Translations under genes and position numbers: made by a program
The notes under the pieces: generated by a model
What the model was told of the DNA's origin: nothing
The model's input: the letters and a program-made list of their open reading frames with translations, nothing else
Database searches by the model: none
Part shown: piece after piece, positions 44,575-54,725 of the stretch
Layout of the letters: each line of letters begins with the position of its first letter
Position numbering within the stretch: position 1 is the stretch's first letter
NCBI GenBank assembly: GCA_016699535.1
Contig: CP064980.1
Span: 1,744,001 to 1,808,000, forward strand
From: Myxococcales bacterium
GTDB taxonomy: Bacteria > Myxococcota_A > Polyangia > Polyangiales > GCA-016699535
Direction: 5' to 3'
DNA length: 64,000 nucleotides

Positions 44575-45196
44575 TTTGGATGGTTTCTTCGAGCTGATGG
44601 ATAAGACTTTCTTTATTGGCGATTTGAATGACTGCACCTGCCCGGTCACGACGTTGTTTCCCATCTGGCTCTAAAATTTGCATGACTCGTCCTTCGCCTA
44701 CAATGGGGATTTGCTTCACTCTAAAAACGAGTACCAAGCGGAATGTTACGGGGGTGTCGATGTCCGGGGGGGGATCTCCGATACGCACGAACAGCAGGCC
44801 GTGAGAAAGCTGATCTTGAATAAGTTGTTTGACATGTTCTTTGTTGGGGCAGTCAACGATGATTTGGCCATCTTTGCGAAGACTCAAAGGAACAACACGT
44901 TCGACGACTTCGGCGGGGTGCAGAAAGCGTATGCCCATACCTTGATCGTCGATTTTGCGGAGTTCAAGATGCACTGCTTTATGCCTTACAACAAGGCCTT
45001 CCACATAAAAACAACCCGTGGGCCATTCAAGCCGCATGTGAATTTGGGTCCCAATGGCAAGCAGCTTTCGCGCGACAATAAAGACGCCGCCTGTGGAGAT
45101 ATCTTTAGTGAAGCTATGGGTGTCTAAGTCGTCGATTCCGTAACGAACTTGGAGCCGTTTTGCGGCCCGGGATGCTTGTCGCTGGTTGATTCCCAT
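44567..45196 (-). CDS. PilZ-domain protein
   Basis: The 209-residue protein begins with a PilZ-like half (about residues 10-100): AAKRLQVRYG followed by FTKDISTGGVFIVA, the RxxxR and DxSxxG-type cyclic di-GMP binding pattern. The first Arg is less clear than in classic PilZ (KRLQVRY). The second half resembles the beta domain seen in myxobacterial PilZ proteins. It may read cyclic di-GMP made by the two GGDEF enzymes in this window; that is inference. It overlaps the alr start. Confidence 0.78.
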   Translation of the reverse strand: MGINQRQASRAAKRLQVRYGIDDLDTHSFTKDISTGGVFIVARKLLAIGTQIHMRLEWPTGCFYVEGLVVRHKAVHLELRKIDDQGMGIRFLHPAEVVERVVPLSLRKDGQIIVDCPNKEHVKQLIQDQLSHGLLFVRIGDPPPDIDTPVTFRLVLVFRVKQIPIVGEGRVMQILEPDGKQRRDRAGAVIQIANKESLIHQLEETIQND

Positions 45197-45279
45197 CGGA
45201 TTAGTATAGTCTAAGGCATCTTTATGTTACAGCAAGTGGAGCGCTTTTGCAGTAGTTCGCAGCTGGGTGTTCGGGAGGC

Positions 45280-45902
45280 ATGATGAAGCTTAATGCTATT
45301 TTATGGATTGTGGGTCCGGCAATCGTTGTGCTTGCCGTGCTTCGTATTTTTTTCGTTGATTTAGGTATTATTGGGCACAACGGAATGGCCCCAACTCTTA
45401 TTGCAGGAGATCAGGTTGCCGTATGGCGCAACGCGAAGCTTGAGCGTGGTGATGTGGCTATGTGTTTGCATCCTAGGAAACCCGGAGAATTGTGGTTGGG
45501 CGCATATTAGCTAAGCCGGGTGATACCATTAGCTACGATCGCGAACAGATTCGGGTCAACACCTCAAGGCCGGAGCTTGATTTTCGTGAAAAATTCAAAT
45601 TTGTGGATTACGTACGGAATCGCACCTATGAAGTGCTTCAGGCAACAGAACAGTTAAATCAAGCTAAATACGAGATTTTTGATCCACCTGATCGCAACAT
45701 TCGATTGCGGGGCAAACAGATACGCACAGGATTTTTCTTGCTAGGAGACAACCGTACGAGAACCCATGGGGACGACAGCCGTGCCTTTGGGGAGGTTGAC
45801 CCTTTGGGTTGCAAAGGGCGGGTTTTCATGCGCCTTCAAGCCTCCAAGCAAACCCCACCGGAGCTAAAAAACAGCTGGCTTGACTTCATTTCCGGCGGAT
45901 AA
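45280..45902 (+). CDS. Signal peptidase I-like protein lacking the catalytic dyad (1-nt frameshift)
   Basis: An N-terminal hydrophobic anchor (ILWIVGPAIVVLAVLRIFF) leads into GHNGMAPTLIAGDQVAVWR, which aligns with the SGSMxPTL box of LepB, but the catalytic Ser is Gly35. The expected KR(V/I) dyad region reads VVGRILAKPGDTI, with Gly where the Lys would be. Later blocks are normal: FFLLGDNRTRTHGDDSRAFGEV. The first frame stops at 45510. One added G at about 45492 (GAATTG-GTGGTT) joins it to the rest, giving about 207 residues. It may be a non-catalytic relative, as SipA is in some Gram-positive pilus loci. Confidence 0.75.
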
Positions 45903-45938
45903 CTTACCCGATTGAGTGAGATTGGGTAAACTTAGTGC

Positions 45939-47633
45939 ATGCGGAAAATCGATCAGTACGCCCAACAAATGCTGCGCTATAACGCAAGTTCGCTGGAACT
46001 TAGCTCTGGTGAGCCAGCGCGTTTTTATTTTGGCAACCAACATAAAGACGCCAACAAGAACTTGGATCATGCTCAGCTTGTGGCATTGGTGAAGGAACTC
46101 GCTTCGCCCCAGCTTGCTAGCGAACTCAAGGCTGCAGGCAAGGCTAGTGTGCCGATTACTGTCTCTGGTGGACCGCCACTTGAATTAAGTATCGAAATAA
46201 AAGGGCCCACGAATTGGACCCTTCGCTTAAAAAAAGCACTGGATGTTTCGATAAGTTTAGACCCACCACGCAAGATATCGTTGGTTGATACACCCGTGCG
46301 GGTAGCGACTGGCTTGTCGCTGCAGGATGAGCAACTGCAGATCAATGTAGGCATTGATGATCCTCAGCAGCAAGCTGATCCTCATATGGTTGAAGAGGAA
46401 AGCCTGGATGTCGCGGAAGAGGCAGCTTCTGCCAAGTTACGGCACAAGGAGGAATCACACGTTGAAACCAACAGCGCTGAGTATGGTACCATGGCTTCGC
46501 TGGCTCCAGGTGTATCGGTGGCGCCGCTACAGCCTGGTGAGCCCGCCATCAATCGCTTCCTGCGAAAAATGATCAAGCTTGGTGCAAGTGACTTGCATCT
46601 GTCAGCAGAGGTGGCTCCGATGGTTCGTTTGCATGGTGCCATGAAGCGATTGGAAGAGCGTGCCTTCATGACTCACGACGAGTTGCATAAAATGCTTATC
46701 GAAATCATGCCGGAACGAAACCGCAAAGAATTTGAAGAAATTCATGATACTGATTTCGCTCATTCCATTGAAGACGTTGCTCGGTTTCGCGTGAATGCTT
46801 TTATGGATCGTAAAGGAGCGGGAACGGTCATACGACAAATCCCTTTTGAGATTCTTTCGCCCGAAAAGCTAGGGATTCCAAAGCAAGTGCTTGATTTGTG
46901 CTGGCTATCTAAAGGTCTTGTGCTGGTCACGGGGCCAACTGGCAGTGGAAAGTCGACGACTCTAGCTACGTTGATCGATTACATTAACCAAAACCGAGAA
47001 GATCATATCATAACGATCGAAGATCCGATTGAGTTTGTACATCCAAATAAAAAATGCTTGGTCAATCAACGCGAAATTGTCACCCATACAAACTCTTTTA
47101 AACGGGCTCTGCGTGCAGCGCTGCGTGAAGATCCGGATATCGTTCTTGTCGGTGAGATGCGTGACCTTGAAACCATCTCGATTGCGATTGAGACGGCTGA
47201 AACAGGCCATTTGGTATTCGGTACTTTGCATACCACAACTGCAGCGGGGACGGTTGATCGCATTATTGACCAGTTCCCTCCTGAGCAGCAGGCCCAGATT
47301 CGCGTGATGCTTTCCGAATCATTGCGCGGCGTTATCGCTCAAATGCTTTGTAAAAAAGAAGGTGGCGGCCGTGTCGCGACGTATGAGATTCTAATTACAA
47401 CATCGGCTATCTCTAACCTGATTCGCGAGGGAAAAACGTTTCAGATTCCGAGTGCGATGCAGACTGGGCGCAAACTTGGAATGCGACTTATGAATGATCA
47501 TTTGCTTGAGCTTGTCTTGGCGAAAGAAGTTGCAGCCGAAGAAGCGTATATTAAGTCCAATGATAAGCATGGGTTTAAGTTACTTCTCAGTCAGAACAAT
47601 GTCCCATTGAAACTTGCAGGAAAAGAATTATGA
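45939..47633 (+). CDS. pilT: PilT-family ATPase with N-terminal extension
   Basis: The C-terminal 350 residues are a PilT/PilU-type hexameric ATPase: Walker A GPTGSGKSTT, the Asp box (IEDPIEFVH), the Walker B region DPDIVLVGEMRD, the His box GHLVFGTLHT, and AIRNLIRE-like AISNLIREGK. PilT retracts type IV pili. The first 200 residues are an extra domain not found in standard PilT of about 345-370 residues (MLRYNASSLELSSGEPARFYF resembles a degenerate copy of the ATPase N-domain). The stop overlaps the dehydrogenase start as ATGA. Confidence 0.88.
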   Translation: MRKIDQYAQQMLRYNASSLELSSGEPARFYFGNQHKDANKNLDHAQLVALVKELASPQLASELKAAGKASVPITVSGGPPLELSIEIKGPTNWTLRLKKALDVSISLDPPRKISLVDTPVRVATGLSLQDEQLQINVGIDDPQQQADPHMVEEESLDVAEEAASAKLRHKEESHVETNSAEYGTMASLAPGVSVAPLQPGEPAINRFLRKMIKLGASDLHLSAEVAPMVRLHGAMKRLEERAFMTHDELHKMLIEIMPERNRKEFEEIHDTDFAHSIEDVARFRVNAFMDRKGAGTVIRQIPFEILSPEKLGIPKQVLDLCWLSKGLVLVTGPTGSGKSTTLATLIDYINQNREDHIITIEDPIEFVHPNKKCLVNQREIVTHTNSFKRALRAALREDPDIVLVGEMRDLETISIAIETAETGHLVFGTLHTTTAAGTVDRIIDQFPPEQQAQIRVMLSESLRGVIAQMLCKKEGGGRVATYEILITTSAISNLIREGKTFQIPSAMQTGRKLGMRLMNDHLLELVLAKEVAAEEAYIKSNDKHGFKLLLSQNNVPLKLAGKEL

Positions 47634-48664
47634 GCAAAGTCTATCAAGTCGTTCTTATACCGGGTGACGGTATCGGTCCCGAAGTCTCTTCTGCTGTGAA
47701 GTTAGTTTTTGAAGCAGCAGGGGTGCCGATACAATGGATAGAAGCTTATGCTGGTTTGGCAGCATTAGAGCGGGGACAGAATGTTTTGCCTGAAGAAACG
47801 CTTGAGGCCGTTCGAGAAATAGGTGTTGCGCTGAAAGGCCCTTGCACAACACCCATCGGTAAAGGTTTTACTTCGGTCAATGTGCAGCTCAGAAGAAAAC
47901 TGGATCTTTACGCTGCAGTTAGACCGGTTCGCAGTCTTCCTGGTGTAAAGACGCGCTTTGAAAATGTCGATCTTGTTGTACTTCGGGAAAACACCGAAGG
48001 CCTTTATAGCGGCATCGAAAATGAGATTACGGAAGGCGTGGTTACGAGTCTTAAAGTTGCTACTGAAAAAGCATGCACGCGTTTTGCGCGTTGGGGCTTT
48101 GCTTATGCGCGGAAGTACGGTCGAAAACGTATTACCGTGTTTCATAAGGCAAATATTATGAAGCTAAGCGATGGCTTGTTTCTTGAATGTGCTCAGCGTG
48201 TCCGAAACCAAGAAGGCTTCGATGATATCGAGTACGAGGAAGTCATTATCGATGCAGGGTGCATGCGCTTAGTGCAAGACCCTTCTCAATCTGATGTTTT
48301 GTTATTGGAAAACCTCTACGGTGACGTGGTGAGTGACCTGTGCGCGGGTCTAGTGGGGGGCTTAGGCGTGGTCCCTGGAGCGAACATTGGCGATAGCTTT
48401 GCTGTGTTTGAGGCTGTTCATGGCTCAGCGCCAACCATAGCGGGACAAGGCATCGCGAATCCGCTGGCTTTTGTCATGTCGTCCGTTATGATGCTTAACT
48501 ACATGGCCGAAAAGCATGGCGATGAGGGCTTGAAGCTCTGTTCTTCGCGCATCAAGGCTGCCTACGATCGCGCCTTGTCAAATGGAAAGAAAACGCGCGA
48601 TCTTGGCGGTCAGCTTGGCACACTTGAATTCGCCAGGGAAGTAGCAGCGCATCTCGATATATAG
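47630..48664 (+). CDS. Isocitrate/isopropylmalate dehydrogenase family, probably NAD-isocitrate dehydrogenase
   Basis: The 344-residue beta-decarboxylating dehydrogenase starts VVLIPGDGIGPEV and has LKGPCTTPIGKGFTSVNVQLRRKLDLYA and VRPVRSLPG. RENTEGLYSGIE, KANIMKLSDGLF, NLYGDVVSDLCAGLVGGLG and EAVHGSAPTIAGQG follow. The STPxGxGxxSxN-like segment and RENTEGLY with YSGIE favour the NAD-dependent isocitrate type over LeuB. It would make 2-oxoglutarate in the TCA cycle. The ATGA overlap with pilT is an odd pairing. Confidence 0.85.
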   Translation: MSKVYQVVLIPGDGIGPEVSSAVKLVFEAAGVPIQWIEAYAGLAALERGQNVLPEETLEAVREIGVALKGPCTTPIGKGFTSVNVQLRRKLDLYAAVRPVRSLPGVKTRFENVDLVVLRENTEGLYSGIENEITEGVVTSLKVATEKACTRFARWGFAYARKYGRKRITVFHKANIMKLSDGLFLECAQRVRNQEGFDDIEYEEVIIDAGCMRLVQDPSQSDVLLLENLYGDVVSDLCAGLVGGLGVVPGANIGDSFAVFEAVHGSAPTIAGQGIANPLAFVMSSVMMLNYMAEKHGDEGLKLCSSRIKAAYDRALSNGKKTRDLGGQLGTLEFAREVAAHLDI

Positions 48665-48915
48665 ATGCTCTCATGAGCGAAGTCAGCACTAATTAGCTCG
48701 CTAAACTGACCGGATGGCGCGATGCGTCATGGAACACAATTTCGATAAAGCAACTGTTGTTTCGGAGGTATTTTCACAAGGGCTCCCTGCTTGGAAGTTG
48801 AAGCTTCACAATCGAGTCGGTTAGGGTTGGTTTTTTATCGGCTTTGCATTATGCCCTTGCGACATTCCCTACAAATGAGAGGCGTGAGCGTCGTGTTAGC
48901 TCGCACAATGACATC

Positions 48916-49905
48916 ATGAGAGTATTGGCAGGAGACATCGGTGGCACTAAAACATTAGTTGCTGTTTTTGAGACACAAGATGGCAAGCACCAGAGCTTAG
49001 AGAAGCTTCGAGTGCAGCGCTTCGCCAGCGCTGAGCATCCAGGGCTCGAATCGATTCTTGAAAACTTTCTTTCTAGCGAGACAATCGGCTTCGATGCTGC
49101 TGCGTTTGCAGTAGCTGGTCCTGTGCATGACGAAGTATGCAAGGCGACAAATCTGCCTTGGATTGTCGATGGTAATCTCATCGCAAAGAAGTTTGGAATA
49201 CCGCGTGTTCACCTGCGTAACGACTTTGGAGCAGTAGCCTTTGGGGTTCAGCATCTTAAATCCGATGAGGTTGAGGTCATTCAGTCGGGGGTTTCCGATC
49301 CTCATGGTATGCGAGCTGTAATTGGCGCGGGTACGGGTTTAGGACAAGCTCTTTTGGCTCCTTGCGATGGCAAGTGGAACGTCATTGAGAACGAGGGTGG
49401 TCATACTGATTTTGCCCCCCGTAACGAGCTCGAAATAGGATTGCTGCGCTTTATGCTGAAAAGGCACAAGCGTGTTTCCTGGGAACGTCTGGTTTCGGGT
49501 CCAGGACTTTTGGCTTTATATGACTATCTTGTCGAAGCCGGCGAAATAGACAGTCATCCAGCTGTCGAGGCGGCAAAAGGCCATGCCGACCCTTCGGAAA
49601 TCATGGGTAAGGCCGCTCTTGAGCGAAATGATCCGGCTTGTCGTCGGGTGGTTGACTTGTTTTTGGAACTGTATGGAGCCGAAGCTGGCAATCTTGCGCT
49701 GAAATGCCTTCCCACAGGCGGCCTGTTTATTGCTGGTGGTATTGCCCCGAAACTACTACCTATTTTGAAAGGACCTTTTCTTCCCGCATTCATGAACAAA
49801 GGTCGGATGAGTCCATTACTGGAAGATGTGCCGATCTATGTAGTAAAAAAGCCCGATATCGGATTGTGGGGGGCTGCGGCAATAGCGCTTGAGCCTAATG
49901 CATAA
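48916..49905 (+). CDS. glk: Glucokinase
   Basis: The start at 48916 gives MRVLAGDIGGTKTLVAVFE, the family phosphate-1 motif; an in-frame start at 48844 adds 24 non-family residues. Other motifs are FAVAGPV, NDFGAVAFG, IGAGTGLGQALL, NEGGHTDFAP and GGLFIAGGIAPK. The 329-residue length fits the bacterial Glk group of glucose kinases. It is followed after 40 bp by the permease gene. Confidence 0.92.
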   Translation: MRVLAGDIGGTKTLVAVFETQDGKHQSLEKLRVQRFASAEHPGLESILENFLSSETIGFDAAAFAVAGPVHDEVCKATNLPWIVDGNLIAKKFGIPRVHLRNDFGAVAFGVQHLKSDEVEVIQSGVSDPHGMRAVIGAGTGLGQALLAPCDGKWNVIENEGGHTDFAPRNELEIGLLRFMLKRHKRVSWERLVSGPGLLALYDYLVEAGEIDSHPAVEAAKGHADPSEIMGKAALERNDPACRRVVDLFLELYGAEAGNLALKCLPTGGLFIAGGIAPKLLPILKGPFLPAFMNKGRMSPLLEDVPIYVVKKPDIGLWGAAAIALEPNA

Positions 49906-49945
49906 ACAAAAGGCCTAACGCTCGGCATGCCAGCATGGGAGTGCA

Positions 49946-51806
49946 ATGAATTTAGAAGCTCACAGTAGTGGGGACGCTGCCAGGGAATCGTTTGATTTTG
50001 CGGGTTGGGGTACTGCCGAGCGTATTGTTGATTTGGATGACTCAACGGTTGCGGTAACCAAACTTGATTCCGGACCGAGACACAAACTTGGAGAACTTAA
50101 GGCGACCGCTATCTGCGGCAACGACATCACCTCGAGCACTTTGTACGTATCGGCATTATGTGCGCTTCAAGCGGGCCCCTTTGCGCCGATTGCGCTTGCT
50201 GTCGTGGCTGCAGTGCTTTTTTGTTCCGAAAGATTTACGCAGAGGTTGGCTCGGCGCTTCCACTAAACGGTGGCGCATACAACGTACTTTAAACACCACT
50301 AGCAAAGGCAAGGCCTCTATCGCGGCATGCTTAACCTTGCTTTCTTATGTTGCAACAGCCGTGATTAGTGCGAATGAAGCCATGCATTATCTGCACAGTT
50401 TGTGGCAGGGCTTGCATGTGTTTTGGGCTACCGTAAGTTTGCTTGGTTTTTTCGCACTGCTCAACTTGCTTGGCATCACCGAATCGGCAGTAGTCGCTGT
50501 TATCATTTTCATTACGCACATGGTGACGCTTACAGGGCTTGTCGTGCTGAGTACGATGACTGTTTCTCACGATTTGTCTGTCTTTACCGCGAATTGGGGC
50601 CAGGCTTCGTTTGAAGGTTTGCCGCGAGCTTTGTTTTTTGGCTTTTCGGCCGCAATGCTGGGCATCAGCGGCTTTGAAAGCAGTGCTAACTTTATCGAAG
50701 AACAAAAGCCCGGTGTTTTTCCTAAGACCTTGCGCAACATGTGGATCGCGGTAGCCATCTTCAATCCACTGATAAGCTTGCTTTCTCTTGGCCTGGTTCC
50801 CTTGGGGGAAATGTCGGCGCATCGCGAGAACTTGCTTGCTCATATGGGAGATCTCGCAGCAGGAGACTGGCTGCGTTTTTGGGTAAGTGTTGATGCAGTG
50901 CTGGTCCTATCGGGCGCTGTGTTAACAAGCTACGTTGGCGTGACTGGTCTAGTGAGACGCATGGCGCTCGATCGCTTTTTGCCGCAGGTATTTCTGCATG
51001 AAAATCGCCTTCGTAAAACCAATCACTGGATTATCGTCGCTTTCTTTCTATTGTGCTGCTCCATTTTGACAGTGACCGAAGGTGACATCGCGGTGCTTGC
51101 AGGTGTTTATACGCTTTCGTTTTTGGGAGTCATGGGCCTATTTGCGGTTGGAAATATTCTTCTCAAATGGAAGCGCAATCGCTTGCCGCGTGCTGAACGG
51201 GCTGGCTGGATGGCGCTCGTGATCGCGATTATCGCGGTGGGCGCGGGTTTGATTGGACAAGTCATGATGAACCCCGCTTATATTCGCGTGTTTGCCATTT
51301 ATGCTGGAATCGCGGGAATAGTCGTTGCGATCATGTTTTTACGTTTTCAGATCCTCAAGGTCGTTCTGTTTGCTTCGCGGTCCTTTGTGGAAAGAATTTT
51401 GGCTTTTAATGAAATCATCAGTAAATCTGTTCGAAGGAAAATCGAAGAGATCAATAGCCAAACCGTTGTGTTTTTTACGCGAGGAGACAACGCGGCAAAC
51501 TTGAATCGCGCTGCGCTTTACGTCAAAGCAAACGAGCAAACAAACCGTCTTAAGGTTGTGCACGTCTATAAAAACGACTCGGAAATTCCTAGCAATCTTG
51601 CCGAAGATTTGGCGATGATTGATAGCTTGTATCCTGACCTGAGAGTCGATTTTGTGGCGGTCCGTAGCCCAGAATTTGGCCCCGAGCTGATTGAAAAGCT
51701 TTCCAGAAGGCTCCGTGTCCCGAAGAATTACATGTTTATTGGCTGCCCTGGTGACCGATTCCCGCATAATATTGCCGATCTGGGCGGTGTTCGCCTTATT
51801 CTTTAG
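49946..51806 (+). CDS. APC-superfamily amino acid permease with soluble C-terminal domain (two 1-nt frameshifts)
   Basis: The N-terminal frame (GELKATAICGNDITSSTLYV, ALQAGPFAPIALAVVAAV) runs to about 50217. A short middle piece (FRKIYAEVGSALPLNGGAYN) lies in a second frame, and the main body from about 50290 in a third. Adding one T to the T6 run at 50217-50222 and one to TTT at 50288-50290 joins all three. About eleven or twelve hydrophobic helices follow, with GFSAAMLGISGFESSANFIEEQ as the APC core. The last 150 residues (SQTVVFFTRGDN to LGGVRLIL) look like a universal-stress-type cytoplasmic domain. Total is about 620 residues; the substrate is unknown. Confidence 0.82.
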
Positions 51807-51899
51807 TTTGGTGCTTTTGGTGTTGGGCATGAGGCTTTTGCCGAGATGTGCCTGGCTTGCACTTCGCCGGCGGGTTGCGTAGAGCACTAGGAGGAGGTT

Positions 51900-53069
51900 G
51901 TGTTGCCTAAAAAATTATCCGATCTTCGAGTGGCTCTCGATGAACTTGATCAAAAACTTCTTGAAACGCTTGCTAAAAGGGAGCTCATCAGTGTTGACGT
52001 CGCGAGAATAAAGAGTGGTGGAAAGCAACCGCTTCGTGATCGAGTTCGTGAACAAGAAATCGTTGACAGGCTCATCGAAAAAGGGAAACGAGAGGGCTTG
52101 GATGCGTCATTTGTTAAACGCGTCTACAACGAGATACTTGATCACTCTGTTCGACTGCAGCAAAGCCTCTTGGTCAACAATCCAAGTTCATCAACGGGGC
52201 GCGATGGATCGCGGGCTGTTGTTGCTTTTCGAGGAGGCGAAGCTTCCTATACTTATCTAGCAGCAGTGCGCCATTTTGGGGTGAGGGGAAACGACGTTTC
52301 GTACGAAGGTTTTAAAACCGCGCAAGAAGTCGTATCGGCCGTGCAGTCTGGTGACGCAGACTATGCTGTGCTTCCTATGGAGAATACAGCAGCTGGCGCA
52401 TTTAGCGATGCCTATGAGGTTTTAGAAAAAACGGATTTGAAGATTGTAGGAGAAGAACTGCAAAGACTCGATCACTGTCTTATCACCTTAGAAAATATCC
52501 CTCTTCATCGTATTCGCCGGATTTATTCGCCGCCTCAGGCGTTCGAGCATTGTCGAAGCTTTTTGTCGACAATGAACGATTGTCGTCTTGAAGCGTATCC
52601 GGACACCGCCCTTGCGGTAAGAAGAGTGCGTGACGATGAAGATCTTTCTCAGGCCGCGATTGCTGGTGAAGAGGCAGCAAAACTATACGGTCTTCCGATT
52701 TTGAAACGAGATATTTCTGATCGCAAAGAACTGTTTACACGTATGGTAATCGTCGCAAAAGACGAAGTGCGTGTTGAGACAAATGTTCCTTGCAAGACTT
52801 CGGTTATTTTTTCAACGGATCACGAAGAGGGAGCTCTTTCGAAGTGTTTGGGTGTCTTGGCCAAGTATGGCTGTAATCTCACTAAAATAGAATCACGACC
52901 ACGACCTGAAACTCCTTGGGAGTATCTCTTCTACCTTGATTTTGAAGGTGGCAAAGACAAGCATTCCGTTGATGATGCGTTGCAAGCAATGAAAAAATAT
53001 ACGAAAAAATTAAAAAAGCTTGGCAGCTATCCGTCGCAGAGCCGTATTGATGCTGAAGCTGTCCGATGA
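51900..53069 (+). CDS. pheA: Bifunctional chorismate mutase/prephenate dehydratase
   Basis: The 389-residue protein has an AroQ-type chorismate mutase (about residues 5-90, LRVALDELDQKLLETLAKR, RVREQEIVDRLIEKGK), a prephenate dehydratase domain (about 105-285; VAFRGGEASYTYLAA, LPMENTAAGAFSDAYEVL, ELFTRMVIV in place of the usual TRF) and an ACT domain (about 295-375, with ESRPRPETPWEYLFY for phenylalanine control). It makes phenylpyruvate for Phe synthesis. The start is GTG at 51900 after an AGGAGGAGG site. The stop overlaps the photolyase start as ATGA. Confidence 0.93.
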   Translation: MLPKKLSDLRVALDELDQKLLETLAKRELISVDVARIKSGGKQPLRDRVREQEIVDRLIEKGKREGLDASFVKRVYNEILDHSVRLQQSLLVNNPSSSTGRDGSRAVVAFRGGEASYTYLAAVRHFGVRGNDVSYEGFKTAQEVVSAVQSGDADYAVLPMENTAAGAFSDAYEVLEKTDLKIVGEELQRLDHCLITLENIPLHRIRRIYSPPQAFEHCRSFLSTMNDCRLEAYPDTALAVRRVRDDEDLSQAAIAGEEAAKLYGLPILKRDISDRKELFTRMVIVAKDEVRVETNVPCKTSVIFSTDHEEGALSKCLGVLAKYGCNLTKIESRPRPETPWEYLFYLDFEGGKDKHSVDDALQAMKKYTKKLKKLGSYPSQSRIDAEAVR

Positions 53070-54517
53070 GTCAAAGCAAGGTCATTGAAGTTCCAGAACA
53101 CCGTGTCTATCCAGCAAACGATAGAGTGATTAATGAAAATGGTAAGTACATTCTTTATTGGATGACCGCTTACCGTCGACCTTTTCATAACTTTTCTTTG
53201 CAGCGTGCAGTTGAGTATGCGGAACGACTGGCTAAACCATTGGTCGTACTAGAGCCGTTGGTCGTTAGTTATCCTTGGGCATCAGATCGTTTTCATCGTT
53301 TTATCTTGGATGGCATGCATGACAATGCCATCTATTTCAAAGAGAAGAAGGCGTTTTATTATCCCTATGTCGAAAAAGAACAAGGCGCGTGCAAAGGTTT
53401 GGTGCAGAGTCTTGCGGAACATGCCTGCGTTGTCATCGGAGATGATTTCCCCTGTTTTTTCCTACCTAAAGTAAATAGCTCGTTTGCTCTGAAAAGCCCG
53501 GTGCTTTTTGAGCAAGTGGATTCCAACGGATTGTTTCCCATGCGTCTGACTTCCAGGTGCTTCACTACTGCATATTCGTTTCGAGCCTATTTGCAAAAGA
53601 ACCTAAAAGCTCATCTTGAAGCATTTCCGTTGTGGGAGAGTGTCGATAGGCTGGGCAACAAAGATGAAGTTGATATTCCCAAGATGATATTTGAGCGCTG
53701 GCCGCGTGCCTCGATTTCAGAATTAGAGGCTGGCTATCGTCTCGAGACCGCTCTTGCGATTGATCATAGGGTCGGTAGCGTCGAGACGCAGGGTGGTTTT
53801 ACGGAAGCTTTGGCACGCGTGCACCGTTTCCTCGATCATCGTTTATCAAGCTACGGGCAAGCTCGAAATCATCCGGATGAAAATGGCGGTAGCGGTTTGT
53901 CGCCGTGGCTCCATTTCGGTCATGTGTCAGTGCACACGGTTTTCAGTGAAATCGCCGATGATGCGGGGTGGTCTACCGATATGTTGGCTGCTTCCGGAGG
54001 AGGCAAGCGGCACGGTTGGTGGGGATTTGATGAGAGCGTGGAGAGTTTTCTTGATGAACTTATCACCTGGCGTGAAATCGGCTTTAATATGTGTCTAAAT
54101 GAGCCCAATTATGCAGAGTATGATTCTTTGCCATCCTGGGCACGCCAGACTCTAAAAAAGCACGAGCAAGACAAACGGAAGTACGTTTATTCATTTGAAG
54201 AGTTTGAAAAAGCGCAAACTCACGACCCGATTTGGAACGCTGCTCAAAACGAACTTGTGCAAGAAGGTAAGCTTCATAACTATCTTCGAATGCTTTGGGG
54301 GAAAAAAATTCTGGAGTGGACGGCTTCTCCACGTGATGCGCTAAAGATCATGATCGAGTTGAATAACAAATATGCTTTGGATGGGCGTGATCCTAACTCA
54401 TACAGTGGTATCTTTTGGGTGTTGGGGCGCTACGATCGAGCCTGGGGTCCAGAGCGACCCATTTTTGGAAAAATCCGATACATGAGTTCAGAGTCGACCA
54501 AGCGTAATTGCGAATGA
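53066..54517 (+). CDS. Class II-like deoxyribodipyrimidine photolyase family protein
   Basis: The 483-residue protein has an N-terminal alpha/beta domain (YILYWMTAYRRPFHNFSLQRA) and a C-terminal FAD-binding helical domain. The latter has LSPWLHFGHVSVHTVF, FLDELITWREIGFN, MLWGKKILEWT and YSGIFWVLGRYDRAWGPERP with IFGKIRYMS, which are class II photolyase features. It repairs UV-induced pyrimidine dimers with light, though members of this group include less-characterised relatives. It is coupled to pheA by ATGA. Confidence 0.87.
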   Translation: MSQSKVIEVPEHRVYPANDRVINENGKYILYWMTAYRRPFHNFSLQRAVEYAERLAKPLVVLEPLVVSYPWASDRFHRFILDGMHDNAIYFKEKKAFYYPYVEKEQGACKGLVQSLAEHACVVIGDDFPCFFLPKVNSSFALKSPVLFEQVDSNGLFPMRLTSRCFTTAYSFRAYLQKNLKAHLEAFPLWESVDRLGNKDEVDIPKMIFERWPRASISELEAGYRLETALAIDHRVGSVETQGGFTEALARVHRFLDHRLSSYGQARNHPDENGGSGLSPWLHFGHVSVHTVFSEIADDAGWSTDMLAASGGGKRHGWWGFDESVESFLDELITWREIGFNMCLNEPNYAEYDSLPSWARQTLKKHEQDKRKYVYSFEEFEKAQTHDPIWNAAQNELVQEGKLHNYLRMLWGKKILEWTASPRDALKIMIELNNKYALDGRDPNSYSGIFWVLGRYDRAWGPERPIFGKIRYMSSESTKRNCE

Positions 54518-54568
54518 GCGACTACTTAAATCGCTTTGCGAATCAAAAACAGCTTTTTGATGCCGGGG

Positions 54569-54651
54569 TGCGCCGAGGTGCAGGGCCTCCATGCTCAGAC
54601 AGTCCTCGCTTCGCTGCGGAACTGCGCGTGTAGGCCCTGCACCTCGGCGCA
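54569..54651. repeat. Inverted-repeat element C upstream of hutU
   Basis: The arms at 54569-54587 and 54633-54651 are a perfect 19-bp inverted repeat (TGCGCCGAGGTGCAGGGCC). The 45-bp inside contains ATGCTCAGACAGTCCTCGC and GCGGAACTGCGCGTGTAGG. The same inside occurs in the next element at 54726, whose arms differ. Confidence 0.85.
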
Positions 54652-54725
54652 TCAAGACTTCAAAGCTCGAGATATATGGCGAGTGGCACTTTGTACTTGG
54701 TTTTGATCGCAGAAGTGTTGCAGAG

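Noticed and set aside
49946..50290. A separate small membrane protein before the permease
   Set aside because: Its sequence is the expected first helices of the APC permease and joins it after two single-base corrections.
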